Below, piece by piece: positions 45,061 through 55,236 of a DNA stretch of 64,000 nt; the stretch's first letter is position 1; every line of letters begins with the position of its first letter. The notes below the pieces were generated by a model. It did not search any database and was not told where the DNA came from. It was given only the letters and a program-made list of their open reading frames with translations. A program made the position numbers and the translations under genes. Origin of the DNA: Trichuris trichiura (Eukaryota; Nematoda; Enoplea; Trichinellida; Trichuridae); assembly GCA_037903355.1 (NCBI GenBank), contig JBAJFE010000042.1:1934001-1998000 (forward strand), written 5' to 3'.

Positions 45061-46440
45061 TGCTGAATGTTACCACGTTCATTAGTCGCGACATTCTCGC
45101 AAGCAGCGGCAAGTGCAAACCGTATACCGCAATTGTGGCAGCATGAGTCTGAAATGCTCTCTAACGTTCAGGATGCAAGGCAAATAAAGGTAATACGCAA
45201 CGTAAGTATGGAATCTGTAACTGTGGTTGTAATTGCCGAATGTAACGCCTGCCTACTCACACCAAGTGAGTACGCAGTCGCAATGCACGTATGCGATTCA
45301 CTTCGACGTCTGAGCACAGTTTCCAGGATGGTGTCGGTTAGCAATTGCGGTTTTCTCGTGTTCGCCTATTGCTAATCCCTCTGCTGACACGAGAAACGTG
45401 AAGTCGAGTCCAAGAAATGTGCGTGACGGGCCAGCTAATTTGAATTAGTTGTACAGCGGGACTCCCCCAATCCAGACGCGTAGGGGCAGAGGGTAGCCCG
45501 GATTACAGAATAAATCGGTTTATGGAAGCGGCCTACAGTACGTCACAGAAAAGCAGGTAATGCAACTTAAAGTGTAGGTTCCTGGCGTCCACAGCGCGGT
45601 GTCACTCTCTGTAAGCAGGGAGTTAGCTTAAGAGAGCAGCAATGTCCGTCTGATCAATGAAAACGACTGACCAGCATTATGTGAGAACAGATTGTAGTTT
45701 TACACAACCGGAAAACACCAGGTCTCGAGGTGCTTTGCTGCAGTCAACTTACTGGTGGAGATTGGCTCAGCAGGGCCGTGGCTGGTCTGCGCTTATGCTA
45801 ACGTATACCGAAGAGACCGGTGGCTGGTTGTTTGCTGCCATTATAGCCGCTGCCGCAAAGCGACTGTCCGTTCCGCACAGAAAGCCTAATAATCTTTAAT
45901 GCGTACGGTCGTTCTATTGTTCTCTTCCACGAGTCCGGATTAGAGAAGGGTCCGGTTTATGGGAGTCCGGATGAACGAGGTTTCATTGCAATCTGCGCGT
46001 AGTTTTGGAAAGCGCCGTCCAGTTGGAAACGATGTAAAAGTTCAACCACAGGAACCTGCGTTTTTCGCTGTTTTGGCGTAGTTACAGTACGACTGGTAGC
46101 AAGCACACAGGAGAGATCCGTTTTTAAGGGAAAAAAATAAAAGTTTCGCTGTGTAAAGATGAACAAACATTGAAGATGGCAAAATATCTATATTCCAATT
46201 TTCTCATTAGTACGACCTAACTAGTAGGACGACTAGGTAGTCTTATCACGATGAGGTGGGAAACCGACTGGAAAAATACTTAAATTCTACAACTTATCGG
46301 TAGCGAAGAAATACGTCCTTTCTTATGCTCAGGTGTGTTTTGGTACAGTATCCACCTACGGTCTTGTACACAATTGTTACCTCTTCCGTGCTGGAATATT
46401 TGCTAGTTTTGTCCGATTATCTGTTGTATTTTAGTAACTA
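45061..46440. other. Intergenic region upstream of RPL18
   Basis: Only short frames without recognised motifs (for example 45067-45375 and 45657-45899, plus strand). The right end presumably includes the RPL18 promoter. Confidence 0.4.
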
Positions 46441-46456
46441 TTTGCCTTGCTTTCAG
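46441..46456 (+). other. Putative trans-splice acceptor of RPL18
   Basis: tttgccttgctttcag ends at 46456, leaving a 23-base leader before the ATG at 46480. Such a short leader behind a strong acceptor is typical of spliced-leader addition in nematodes. Confidence 0.6.
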
Positions 46457-46479
46457 ATTTTCTATTGGAGTAACTGAAA

Positions 46480-47277
46480 ATGGTGCGGTATATGCAAACT
46501 CATATAGGAGAATTTCCTGTTACTCCATACTTTAGGGTATCGACATCAGCCACCGGTTTGATCGTAAGTCCGTTCGTCGCCATGCAAAATCGAAAGATCC
46601 TTACGTTCAGTTGCTTTGCAAGGTAGCCCATTTTACCAGTGTTACCTGTTTGTATGGCATTGTTTCTTAGCTGTATCGTTTCTTGGTGCGTCGTACGGGA
46701 GCAAAGTTCAACAAAATAATTTTGAAACGTTTGTACATGGCCCGGCGACACCGCCCTCCTATGTCGCTGCGGCGTGTTGCGAAGCACATGGGGCGCAAAG
46801 GTCGTAAGGAAAAAATTTGTGTCCTGGTTGGGACGGTGACCAATGATATGCGTCTGTACGATGTGCCACCCATGAAAGTAATTCGCAACAATATTCATAC
46901 ATGTTATCTTTTCGATTAGATTCTTAAATTGAACGTTTAGATTTGCGCTCTGCACGTCACGGAGCGGGCCCGAGCACGCATTCTGAAAGCTGGAGGGGAA
47001 ATTATGACATTTGATGAGTTGGCGTTGCGTGCACCCAAGGGTGAAAACACTCAACTTCTTCAAGGTAAGTAAATGTTACGCTTTTAATTACGTATGGTGT
47101 ATGCACTGTTATCTTAGCTGCGAGGTCAACTCGCAAACAAGAAAAACACTTCGGCAATGCACCTGGAACAAAGAATAGTCACGCGAAGTAAAGATTCCTT
47201 TTTGCGCTCTCATTATCCCAGCATTGCTTTATTCCAATTTAGGCCGTACGTTCGTTGCAAGAGAAGGAATCGCTAGG
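46480..47277 (+). CDS. rpl18: 60S ribosomal protein L18 (eL18)
   Basis: Structural protein of the large ribosomal subunit. I read six exons: 46480-46482 (ATG alone), 46536-46622, 46671-46877, 46941-47064, 47118-47187 and 47244-47277, with introns of 48-63 bp, all GT...AG. The 174-residue product aligns with the family from [15 protein letters not shown] through [80 protein letters not shown] and [18 protein letters not shown]. It stops at KRRNR, some 14 residues short of the usual Arg-rich tail. The splice at 47187 is needed to reach KPYVR: read straight through, the frame ends at HAK. The start codon is the whole first coding exon, a pattern known in ribosomal protein genes. Confidence 0.93.
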
Positions 47278-47546
47278 AACGTTTCGACCTGTTGTGGCAT
47301 TTGGTAGAAAATTGGGGTTTGATGAAGTAAATAGTTGAAACTGATGCATATGGGTTCATGGCGAAACTGCTAAGCTCTAATAATAGCTTGCGAAAATGAT
47401 AGCATTTACTCTGTATTCTCATTTCTTTTCTCTTAAAAACAGTGTTACGACATTCCTGTCTGTGCCCGATGAATGAGTTATTCTAGTTTCAGTGATCTCC
47501 TTGAACTGTTCTAACATGTTATTGAATGGTACTAATCGTAGTTTCA
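47278..47546. other. 3' flank of RPL18
   Basis: AT-rich, no gene. It probably contains the RPL18 3' UTR; no clear polyadenylation signal was chosen. Confidence 0.4.
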
Positions 47547-47548
47547 TA

Positions 47549-47879
47549 CAGTGGAATCTCCAAAGTTGACCCCCTCTATATGTCGATCATCTCCTTAAGT
47601 TGACCGAATTTTGACCAGTTGGTTGGTCCGCGCGTTAATAAGCTCAAGGAGAACCTCTATACGTCGACCACCGTTAAGTAGGAAGTTGACCGCTTTAGCC
47701 GTGACGTGCTATATGGGCGCAATGCTAGTTTGCTCTCTGTAAGTTGACCAGTCTGTTTGGTGTTCAACTTATGGAGGTTCAACTGCAATTTATTCAACGG
47801 AGCCACTTGTACCCACAGCCTCCTATGTTGGCCAGTTTTCCCCAGTCTCTTGGGTGGTCAATATACGGAGGTTAAACTG
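47549..47879. mobile_element. pogo/Tigger-like MITE
   Basis: 331 bp, starting CAGTGGAATCTCC and ending GGAGGTTAAACTG, with TA on both sides (47547-47548, 47880-47881), the duplication of Tc1/mariner-type elements. A further inward copy of the end (GGAGGTTCAACTG, about 47773-47785) lies inside, so it may be a composite or carry a duplicated end. Several AAGTTGACC motifs occur inside. No coding sequence. Confidence 0.85.
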
Positions 47880-48217
47880 TATTTAAAAGTGTGCGACTAG
47901 AAACACAGCAATCCCTTAGATAATTTGATATTTTCAATGAATGTCCTGGAAACTTTTTCAGAAATTTTGGGTATTTAAAACGCTTAGGAGAAACAAGCAG
48001 CCTTGAAATATCAACACAATTATGTTTACGCTTTTCATTACTGCATTTGCTAACCTTTCCGTAATTTGTGTACATTTGTCACCGTAAAGTACAGTCGGCC
48101 TTCGTTATCCGTGGCCTCGTTATCCGCGGGGTGCTATACAACGCGGTTCGTCCGGCGTGAAGTAGTGACATCATCTTTTACAACGCAGTAGACGAGAGAT
48201 AAAGCCTAGAACAGTCA

Positions 48218-48795
48218 GTGGTTGCTGGAAGTGTTTGTGGGGTGACGCAGTTAGTGAGTGAGAGGACAGGCGTCATCGATGAAGGGGTCATGGACGTAGA
48301 GAATATTGCCAAGGAGTTGGGACGCGAAGGTTTCTCCGACATGACAGAAGACGATATCAGGGAGCATATAAAAGATTGTGGAGAACCGTTCACCAGCAAG
48401 GAACTCGAGGAACTGATGCAATCACCTACGGGCGGCGACGACGACGTTACGGGAGACACAGGAGCTTAAACACCCTCTGCTTGGACGCTGCAAAAGCTTA
48501 CCAGTATTTTCCGGCAAGCGCAGATCATAGTGGATATGATTGCTGAATACGATCCATCCATGGAACGTGGCTTCATGTTTACACGAGGAATAACGGCTTC
48601 GTTGAAGCCGCTGCAAGATTTATTCGATGAAGCGAAGAAAAGGGAGAGACAGTTACTCATAACAGTGTTTATAAATAAAGCTCCGCCAGCTGCGGAGCCT
48701 AACATTTTAAGGCGAGAAGTTTCACGGCCAACAAGTTCTCATGAAACCGTAGGACTGGCCATTCTCCATGGGATTTGCGCCTACCTACAGAAGGA
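48218..48795 (+). pseudogene. Tigger-type transposase C-terminal remnant
   Basis: Acidic frame with MDVENIAKELGREGFSDMTE, DIREHIKDCGEPFTSKELEE, a stop at about 48467, then in another frame IVDMIAEYDPSMERGFMF and LKPLQDLFDEAKKRERQ. This acidic region followed by a helical tail is how many Tigger-derived transposases end. The N-terminal CENP-B-like HTH and the DDE domain are absent. An upstream ATG is not evident. Confidence 0.65.
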
Positions 48796-49538
48796 ATAAA
48801 AAATTTTTGCGGCTTTGCTACCCGTTCAAAATAAAAATTTTTTTACGGCTTTTGCTACCCGTTCGTTAAAATTCGTTTATTTCCAAAAGTATAACATTAT
48901 ACGTTTGGAATAAACGGAGCAAAAGCCGTTTCGCACCCGTTAGAAAGGAGAGAAGAAAAGAGAAAAAGAAGAATCATTTTGCTACCCGTTCGTCAAATAC
49001 CCAAAAGTTTAACACGGGCTTTCGGGCCACACCGGGGCCCGTCATCAGCGCTAAGCGCGCCGCCCGTCGGGTCGGTCATCATGTTAGCAAGCCGCTCCGT
49101 CCGACCGACCTTGGCAGGGACCTGAGCCGGCAGGTCCATCTTCACCCGTCAGGCCTTGGTCCCACCTAGTCAATCAGACTGCGGTGAGCACCCAACCGAC
49201 CTTCCACGACGGCGGCAGCACTAACAATGAGAGACAACGAGCAAACAAATGATATACCCGTCTGTTTTAAACTCTCTTCTTTCCAGGTCTCTACCTTCTT
49301 TCTTTTCAGCCACTCGTTGCCTCTTTGTTGACCGTGCTCGCAAACATAATGACCGACCCGACGGGCGGCGCACTTAGCGCTGATGACGGGACCCGGTGTG
49401 GCCCGAAAGCTCCGCGGGTTAAACGTTTGGAAATAAACGTTTTTTAACGAACAGGTAGCAAAGCCGCAGAAATTTTTTATTCTGAATAACGCACCCGTTG
49501 GCAAGGAGAGAAGAAAAAAGAAAAAAATAAGAATCAAA
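48796..49538. mobile_element. Foldback/MITE family copy B, nested in the Tigger element
   Basis: 743 bp, flanked by an exact 14-bp repeat TACCTACAGAAGGA (48782-48795, 49539-49552). Two long inverted arms (about 48950-49085 and 49345-49480) share GCTTTCGGGCCACACCGG and CGCCGCCCGTCGGGTCGGTC. The left arm holds a further nested inverted copy around GGCTTTTGCTACCCGTTCG. The centre matches copy A at 43356. No protein motif. A 14-bp duplication is unusual for a DNA transposon. Confidence 0.75.
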
Positions 49539-50085
49539 TACCTACAGAAGGAGGATAAATTGATTCCCGATGCCCCAAATGTCTCTGCCGTAGACGTTTT
49601 ATTTTATGTGGATGTGTTCCACGCGGTGTTCAGTATTTCTGCTTAAGTACACCTATGTATTTTATATTTCCCCTGCTCTGTACACATTCCGCGCACCAGT
49701 ACATCGCTTAGCTCATTAAAGCAAGGCGATTCGCAGGCGTTTAAAGAAAGAGCATTTTACTTTCACCCTTTCTTGTATCTAACGGCCTGGACTCTGATGG
49801 CTACCCCGTCGGACAAGCGCAGTCTCATTAATGTCTTTATCTCGTAGCGAGATCCCGTAGTAGCAAAGTCCGAAGGATCACTGGGTATGATAACCGTTCT
49901 GGAAGGAATTCAAGGGGGCAGAACGAAACACGCGGCTAGAATATAAGCTATTTAGCCTTTTTCATAAAGTAGCCTGTATAACGCGGATTCAGCTTAACAC
50001 GCTGAAACGCTCAAAATTTTGGACGAATTAACCGCGGATAACGAGGGCCAACTGTATATGCAAACTTATTATGAGCTTGCAGTGC

Positions 50086-50420
50086 TTAGAAACTTGTGTA
50101 TACAAGCACAGAAAACGTTGTGCGCTCGTAAGAGCCGACAGAAATGTTTCCAAATGCTCTTCTATTGCTGGAACAGCAAGGACATTCCGTAGTCTTGCCA
50201 CTCCGCTTTTGGGGTCGACGAGCTTTGCAGCGAATCTTGTGACACTTTTCTCCGGAAGGCCTGCTCTTTTCCTCTGACAGTCGACAGTACAACCAAGCGT
50301 CTTTACCAGTGAGGCCCACTTGCAACCACAGCAACTTTTTCTTGTCATCCCATCCACTGATGACGCCGCTGTACTCAAATGCCTCCAACTAGTCCACCCA
50401 TTCATTCTCTTGTATCACCG
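50086..50420 (-). pseudogene. Decayed LTR-retrotransposon gag fragment
   Basis: The minus-strand frame includes FEYSGVISGWDDKKKLLWLQ and VGLTGKDAWLYCRLSEE. These resemble the Gypsy-type gag pattern in which a Trp/Asp-rich helix is followed by L..LTG.A...Y..L. Stops occur before and after. No LTR or pol was found beside it. Assignment rests on a short motif only. Confidence 0.45.
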
Positions 50421-53400
50421 GACAGTTGTAGCATGACTGCTGGCCGGGCGGGACATTCTCATCCAGTCCACAGCGCCATTGTAGACCTTCCCTCAAAAAC
50501 TCCAACTTAAGGACACGCGAGAGTAAATAGACTGCCTTTGGTTTGGCGCAGACGGCAGGTTTTCTTCTCGCAAGCGGATTCCGCAACCGACTGAACTCCG
50601 TTCGCTGTTGTGGAGCAAGCGTGCGCGTGAGCTTGTAGTCGATGGTAAGGGATACAAAACCGAAATGCTGGGGCACAAGTAGCAACGGCTAATGACGACC
50701 GGAAATCACATGTCATTGCTATAGCGAGCTGACTTTGGTCTCCCTGCCGAAGACCACTGATGACGAGGACGATGGCTGCCATGACGGATCACCATGAGAC
50801 CTTTCGCAAGGGGTTTATACAGTTGGTGTCCCTAGGCGGTTTTGATGACGAACACTGATTGTCATCATTGCAGACCGATTGGCGACGAATGGACCTATGG
50901 ACCTTCAGCTTGGAAAAAATCTTTGTACCCTTCATAGCGCTGTCGAACAAAAAGGTTCACCAACCTGCTGCCAGGAGAGGAAGTCATCAATGGCAGCTGT
51001 CCACTAATTTGTTCTACCAGCATGGTGATGAGGGCACTAGAACGATTGGAGCTTTTTTGCGGGCATCGATCAAGACTCCAAGTGTCCTCTTCGAGTCTTG
51101 TGTTCAGTCACTGACCTCGTACAGTCATTCATTCTCCTCGCTCGGGAATAGCGCTTTGCAACAAAATGCTAATGCACAAGTAGCGGCAGCTTATGACGAC
51201 CAGGTAGTACTTGTGGTCTCCATGACAATCTGACATTGGTCTCCCTACTGGTGAAGGTTGCCCTCAACTGTTCTTCCGAGCAGCTCTGAGCCTTATGTGC
51301 AACATTCAGTGACTTTCCATCAATACTTGATACACATTGCATCTATCTATGCAGCTGGCTTTCTCTTTCGTAATGGTCGACGACCGCAATTAAAGGGCGA
51401 ATCGTCAGCCAACTGATAGGCGAACAAGTATCAGTAAAAACGAAAATGCCGATCATGAATGTTTTAATTTATCCGGGCTTTCGAAGTATCCCTTGCACTT
51501 TTCTTGCATGAAATAATTGTATGCGAGCAATACTTGCAAAATATGTAGTGCATTCATTTAACAACAGTTGTTGACAATGGCAGGTAAAACTATGCAACGC
51601 TTCTTTCGGATGGGAGTACGGCACAATGCAAAGTAAAGCTTTTTCTGTTCTAGTGTTCAGAAAACCAGATACTGTTAGGGAACGTGAAGAAGAATAGGTT
51701 TTCCGTTCGCTATTCCCGAGAAAACCACTTCACGATTGATTGGTAAAACTGTTTTCTTCCGTAAATTTGGTAAGAAACATTTCGCTTATGATTCTTTTGA
51801 TGCCGCCTGTTGCACCGGCGCATCCGCAATATATCGGTGACATTTGTCCTCACTTAAAGGCAGTGTATTTATTGCTGAACATGACAACTGATTTATGCAA
51901 CGAGTAAGGGTGCAATAGTCGATTTGAAGGTGCTCTATTCAGGGCAGCTGTTCGCGCAGGCTTTTGGAAAGACGAAATTTGGCCGAATCCTTTGAGAGCT
52001 TTGGAAAAGTTTTAACAGATGAAGAAATTTATAGAGTAGTGGACGAACGCTACTTGAAACGTCTTAAAGACATGTACGAACATATTTGAAGAATTTGATA
52101 AACACACTGTAGTTGATCAAGTAGTAAGTAACAAGTCGCTATAGCTTGGGAACGACCTATGATTTAACACAAATGAAGAGACTACGCTCGAATTTTTTTA
52201 TCCTCGAGGCTGAAAAACTTTTGAGTGACAATCTTATGTAATTAGGTTGAAGGTAGAGGAAACAGTGTAGTAAGAAAATTTGCAGCAAAGAAACTGGCTT
52301 GAGCGCTGACCACTATCAGCGATGCCTAGCGGATGTTAGAAACAATGGATATTACTATTGTTGGAGACACGCAAATGTCGACAGGCAGATCGAAATGCTA
52401 TTCATTGCTGCATGAAGAAAACTACACAGTCGCAAGTTAGTATCTTGCTGAAAGGTATAAAGGTCGAAACATTTTCCTCCAGCTGTCATCCACTTAAAAA
52501 GGAAAAATTGAACGAATTATCTCCGCAGTATTCTCGTCATATGGCAAAACTTTTTTTAGTGTACTAGACAGTGTTACCAACCAGTGTGCATTCAGCTATG
52601 TAAGTGCATGATTTCTACGAATCCAAATTCATTCATTTTTAACCTTCAGAACAGTAATCAGTAAATTACATGGGGTATTCAATACTCCATTATAACGCAC
52701 GGCATTATTGGCGAGAGAAGATTTCCCTAATTGTAAGATAATTCAAGTATTATCAGCAGACTTAAGAGGCCACATTACGCTATGATGCCGCGTATTGCAT
52801 TTATCGCCTAAACGTCGGTACCTGGCCTGGAGTTGCGTCGGAATAAAATGCAGCCGTGACTCCAGAACTCCCATAGAAAAACGGTAAACAGGTACGCAAA
52901 CCAATTACGATATATATAGTTTGTAAGCACCGTGCGCCATTATTCGCACTCAGCGTAGGAAAATATTCCCAGTGGGTCCGACAATCTGAGCTGCATTGGC
53001 CTGGGAAGAAAAGCTGAATGCCTTGGAAGACCTTCGATTTCGTAGGCTGTTTTTAGATGGCTTTCGAAGCAAGCACTGCGTCCTTGAAGTAACAAAATCA
53101 AATCCCCATTCAAGTAAAAACCTGCCTTAGTCTATGAAATCAAATGCCATATACGTAAGCGAATCTCACAGTCTACTAAGCCCTAGGTTCTACGGAACAC
53201 ATGTTTTACCCGGCACATTAAAAGCGCTCAGGACAGACAGTGAGGTAAGAGCATGATCAACGCTCTTGCCCACGAACGATTGACTCGACGATTAGTTGAA
53301 CATGCTTCAAGCTGTCCAACGACTGAGAATGAAGTCACTTTCTTAGGGAAGTATCCAACATACCACAAGCTGTAACCGAAGCGAATTTACCAATGACGGT

Positions 53401-55236
53401 GTCTAAGCCCCTCTGATAAACGTTACTAGGACACCCTACTGCACGAGCGCTAGCTCAAGTACGAATTTAGCTGTCTGCCAAGAAATACAAATGCTATCCA
53501 ACATTTACCTTTCCAGCGTCTCCCGCTTCAACATATGAGAGAGTTCATCTCAGTTTTAAGTTAAAGACGCAAGATGGTAGTTCTCCGCGAGAGGAGTAAC
53601 GTAATCAATGCACGAAAGGTACTTGCATACTGGGTTAAACATTTCGCTCATTGTTGAATTTCTCGCTCAGAACCCAATTATGACCTAAATGCACTACTAA
53701 CAAGGGTCTGTCTACAAGTTGCAAGCCAGTGATTTCCCTGCCGAAGACGGGATGAATGAGTACCGAAGGCACCGCGTTTCTCCATTTTCTGTTTTGTTTC
53801 TTGTACTACCAATAATAAGCTGGATTATGCTGTATTCACAATGAGCAGTATGGCAAAGAATTCAAAGGCTGTTTGCTATCGTAAAAAAGGTGCATTGCTG
53901 ACAAAAATATTTGGTGTGGTCAGGACACTGGCATACAGCTGACGCAAGGTAGCGAGGTACGGAAGTAAAGAAAATTATTTGTTTTTTATTGCAGCAGTAA
54001 GCAATCAAGCGACCATTACAGTGAAATATTTACGGAAAATGCTAGATATCCACTGTTAATTCGCTAAATCTAAGTTTTGCCACTAAAAAATGTTTAAAAA
54101 AGTTTTTCTCACAGCTTAAATAGATTCTGACACCGATTTAATTGTGCGTTAGCATAATATTTTGAACAGGAAAATTTGCGTGGGACAGGGTACTTTCTAC
54201 GCCTAACCTGATTGCGGTTAAATGATTACCGTCTGCTCTGCGTAGACTGCGTTTAGTCGTGTGTAGTGTTTTTTGTTTTGGTATCTGCGCTTCTTAAACG
54301 TATATGTAATACTTTGGGTGCCTTATGGGTCTTATGATTGAACTCACTATTGAACTGTTTAATACTTGAGGCGTTGCAACCGAGGCGTTCAGATCACGTG
54401 ATCCAATATCAGCGCGTAAGAAAAATGAAAACGTGCGCGTGGTAGAAGCCGCGAGTTTAAGCTCACTTTCAGGCAAAATGTATCTTGCAGGAAAAGACAA
54501 GTATTTTGGTTGTTTAATGCGTAGATGCTTTTATGTTTTCAACTAGGACATTTTTGATTTAAAAGGCAGGACAAGGGTTAGACGCACTCTTCCGTGTTGA
54601 TTTATGATTTCGTTGCTTCGATTTAAAAAAGATTCCTATTCTTCCGAATTCGAAACATTGTTGACCCAAACGGTTTGGACAAAGCTAGCTTGATGAATGG
54701 TATTCTCCCATGTTGGCCTTGTCATTTATTTTGCAAAGGTGCCCATTTTTATTTGTGTGTAGTTAATTACCCATGTTGACTATCTTCTCATGAGCCACTT
54801 TAAGTCTCTACGGTAGTAATAGTAGCGCGTAAATCCTACTTTTTTAATAGTGCCGGTGCTATTATTTTGTAATGTTTAGCTTGCATTAATCTTTTATGAT
54901 TGATCATTCAACGCTGACTTAGTTTTGTAGCCTGCATAGCCTTTAATGTATATTCTGAATCCTGCAAGAAGTATTCTTGAAAATGCAGAACCTTTAATAC
55001 AGTTGGATCTGACTGAACTTTTGACTACTAATAATTAACGTGGTCTGTGTTACGTAACGCTCATTTAGAAGATACGCTGTCCTCAGTGGACCCTAGGGGC
55101 AGTAGTCTGTCAGCTTAGAATATTTCGTTTTTGCTGTTAACTTTATCGCTTATACTATTTTCGGCGCGAAGAGGGGGTTTATACTGTGTCAATTCAGTTT
55201 CAATAAGCTTGTCTGGTAATACTGCAGGTTCGAAAC
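50421..55236. other. Long region without a recognised gene
   Basis: No conserved protein could be identified. A direct repeat of about 78 bp, imperfect, is spaced 500 bp apart (50670-50747 and 51170-51247). A short coherent piece, LTDEEIYRVVDERYLKRLKD (about 52007-52066, plus), looks protein-like but has stops around it and no family I can name. The last bases contain an acceptor-like tactgcag (55226) just before the folate gene start. Confidence 0.4.

Larger units (their letters stand above)
48092..50054 (+). mobile_element. Tigger-like (pogo) DNA transposon, internally deleted
   Basis: 1,963 bp with ~22-bp inverted ends (left CAGTCGGCCTTCGTTATCCG, right end CGGATAACGAGGGCCAACTG) and a TA duplication (48090-48091, 50055-50056). 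Inside is only the C-terminal part of a Tigger-type transposase plus a foldback element (48796-49538), which accounts for 757 bp with its duplication. The remainder (about 1.2 kb) is too short for a full transposase, so the DDE core has been lost. Confidence 0.85.

Noticed and set aside
47118..47191. RPL18 ending at HAK with TAA
   Set aside because: A GTAAAG donor overlaps that stop and a T-rich acceptor 56 bases later restores the conserved KPYVR, so splicing is the better reading.
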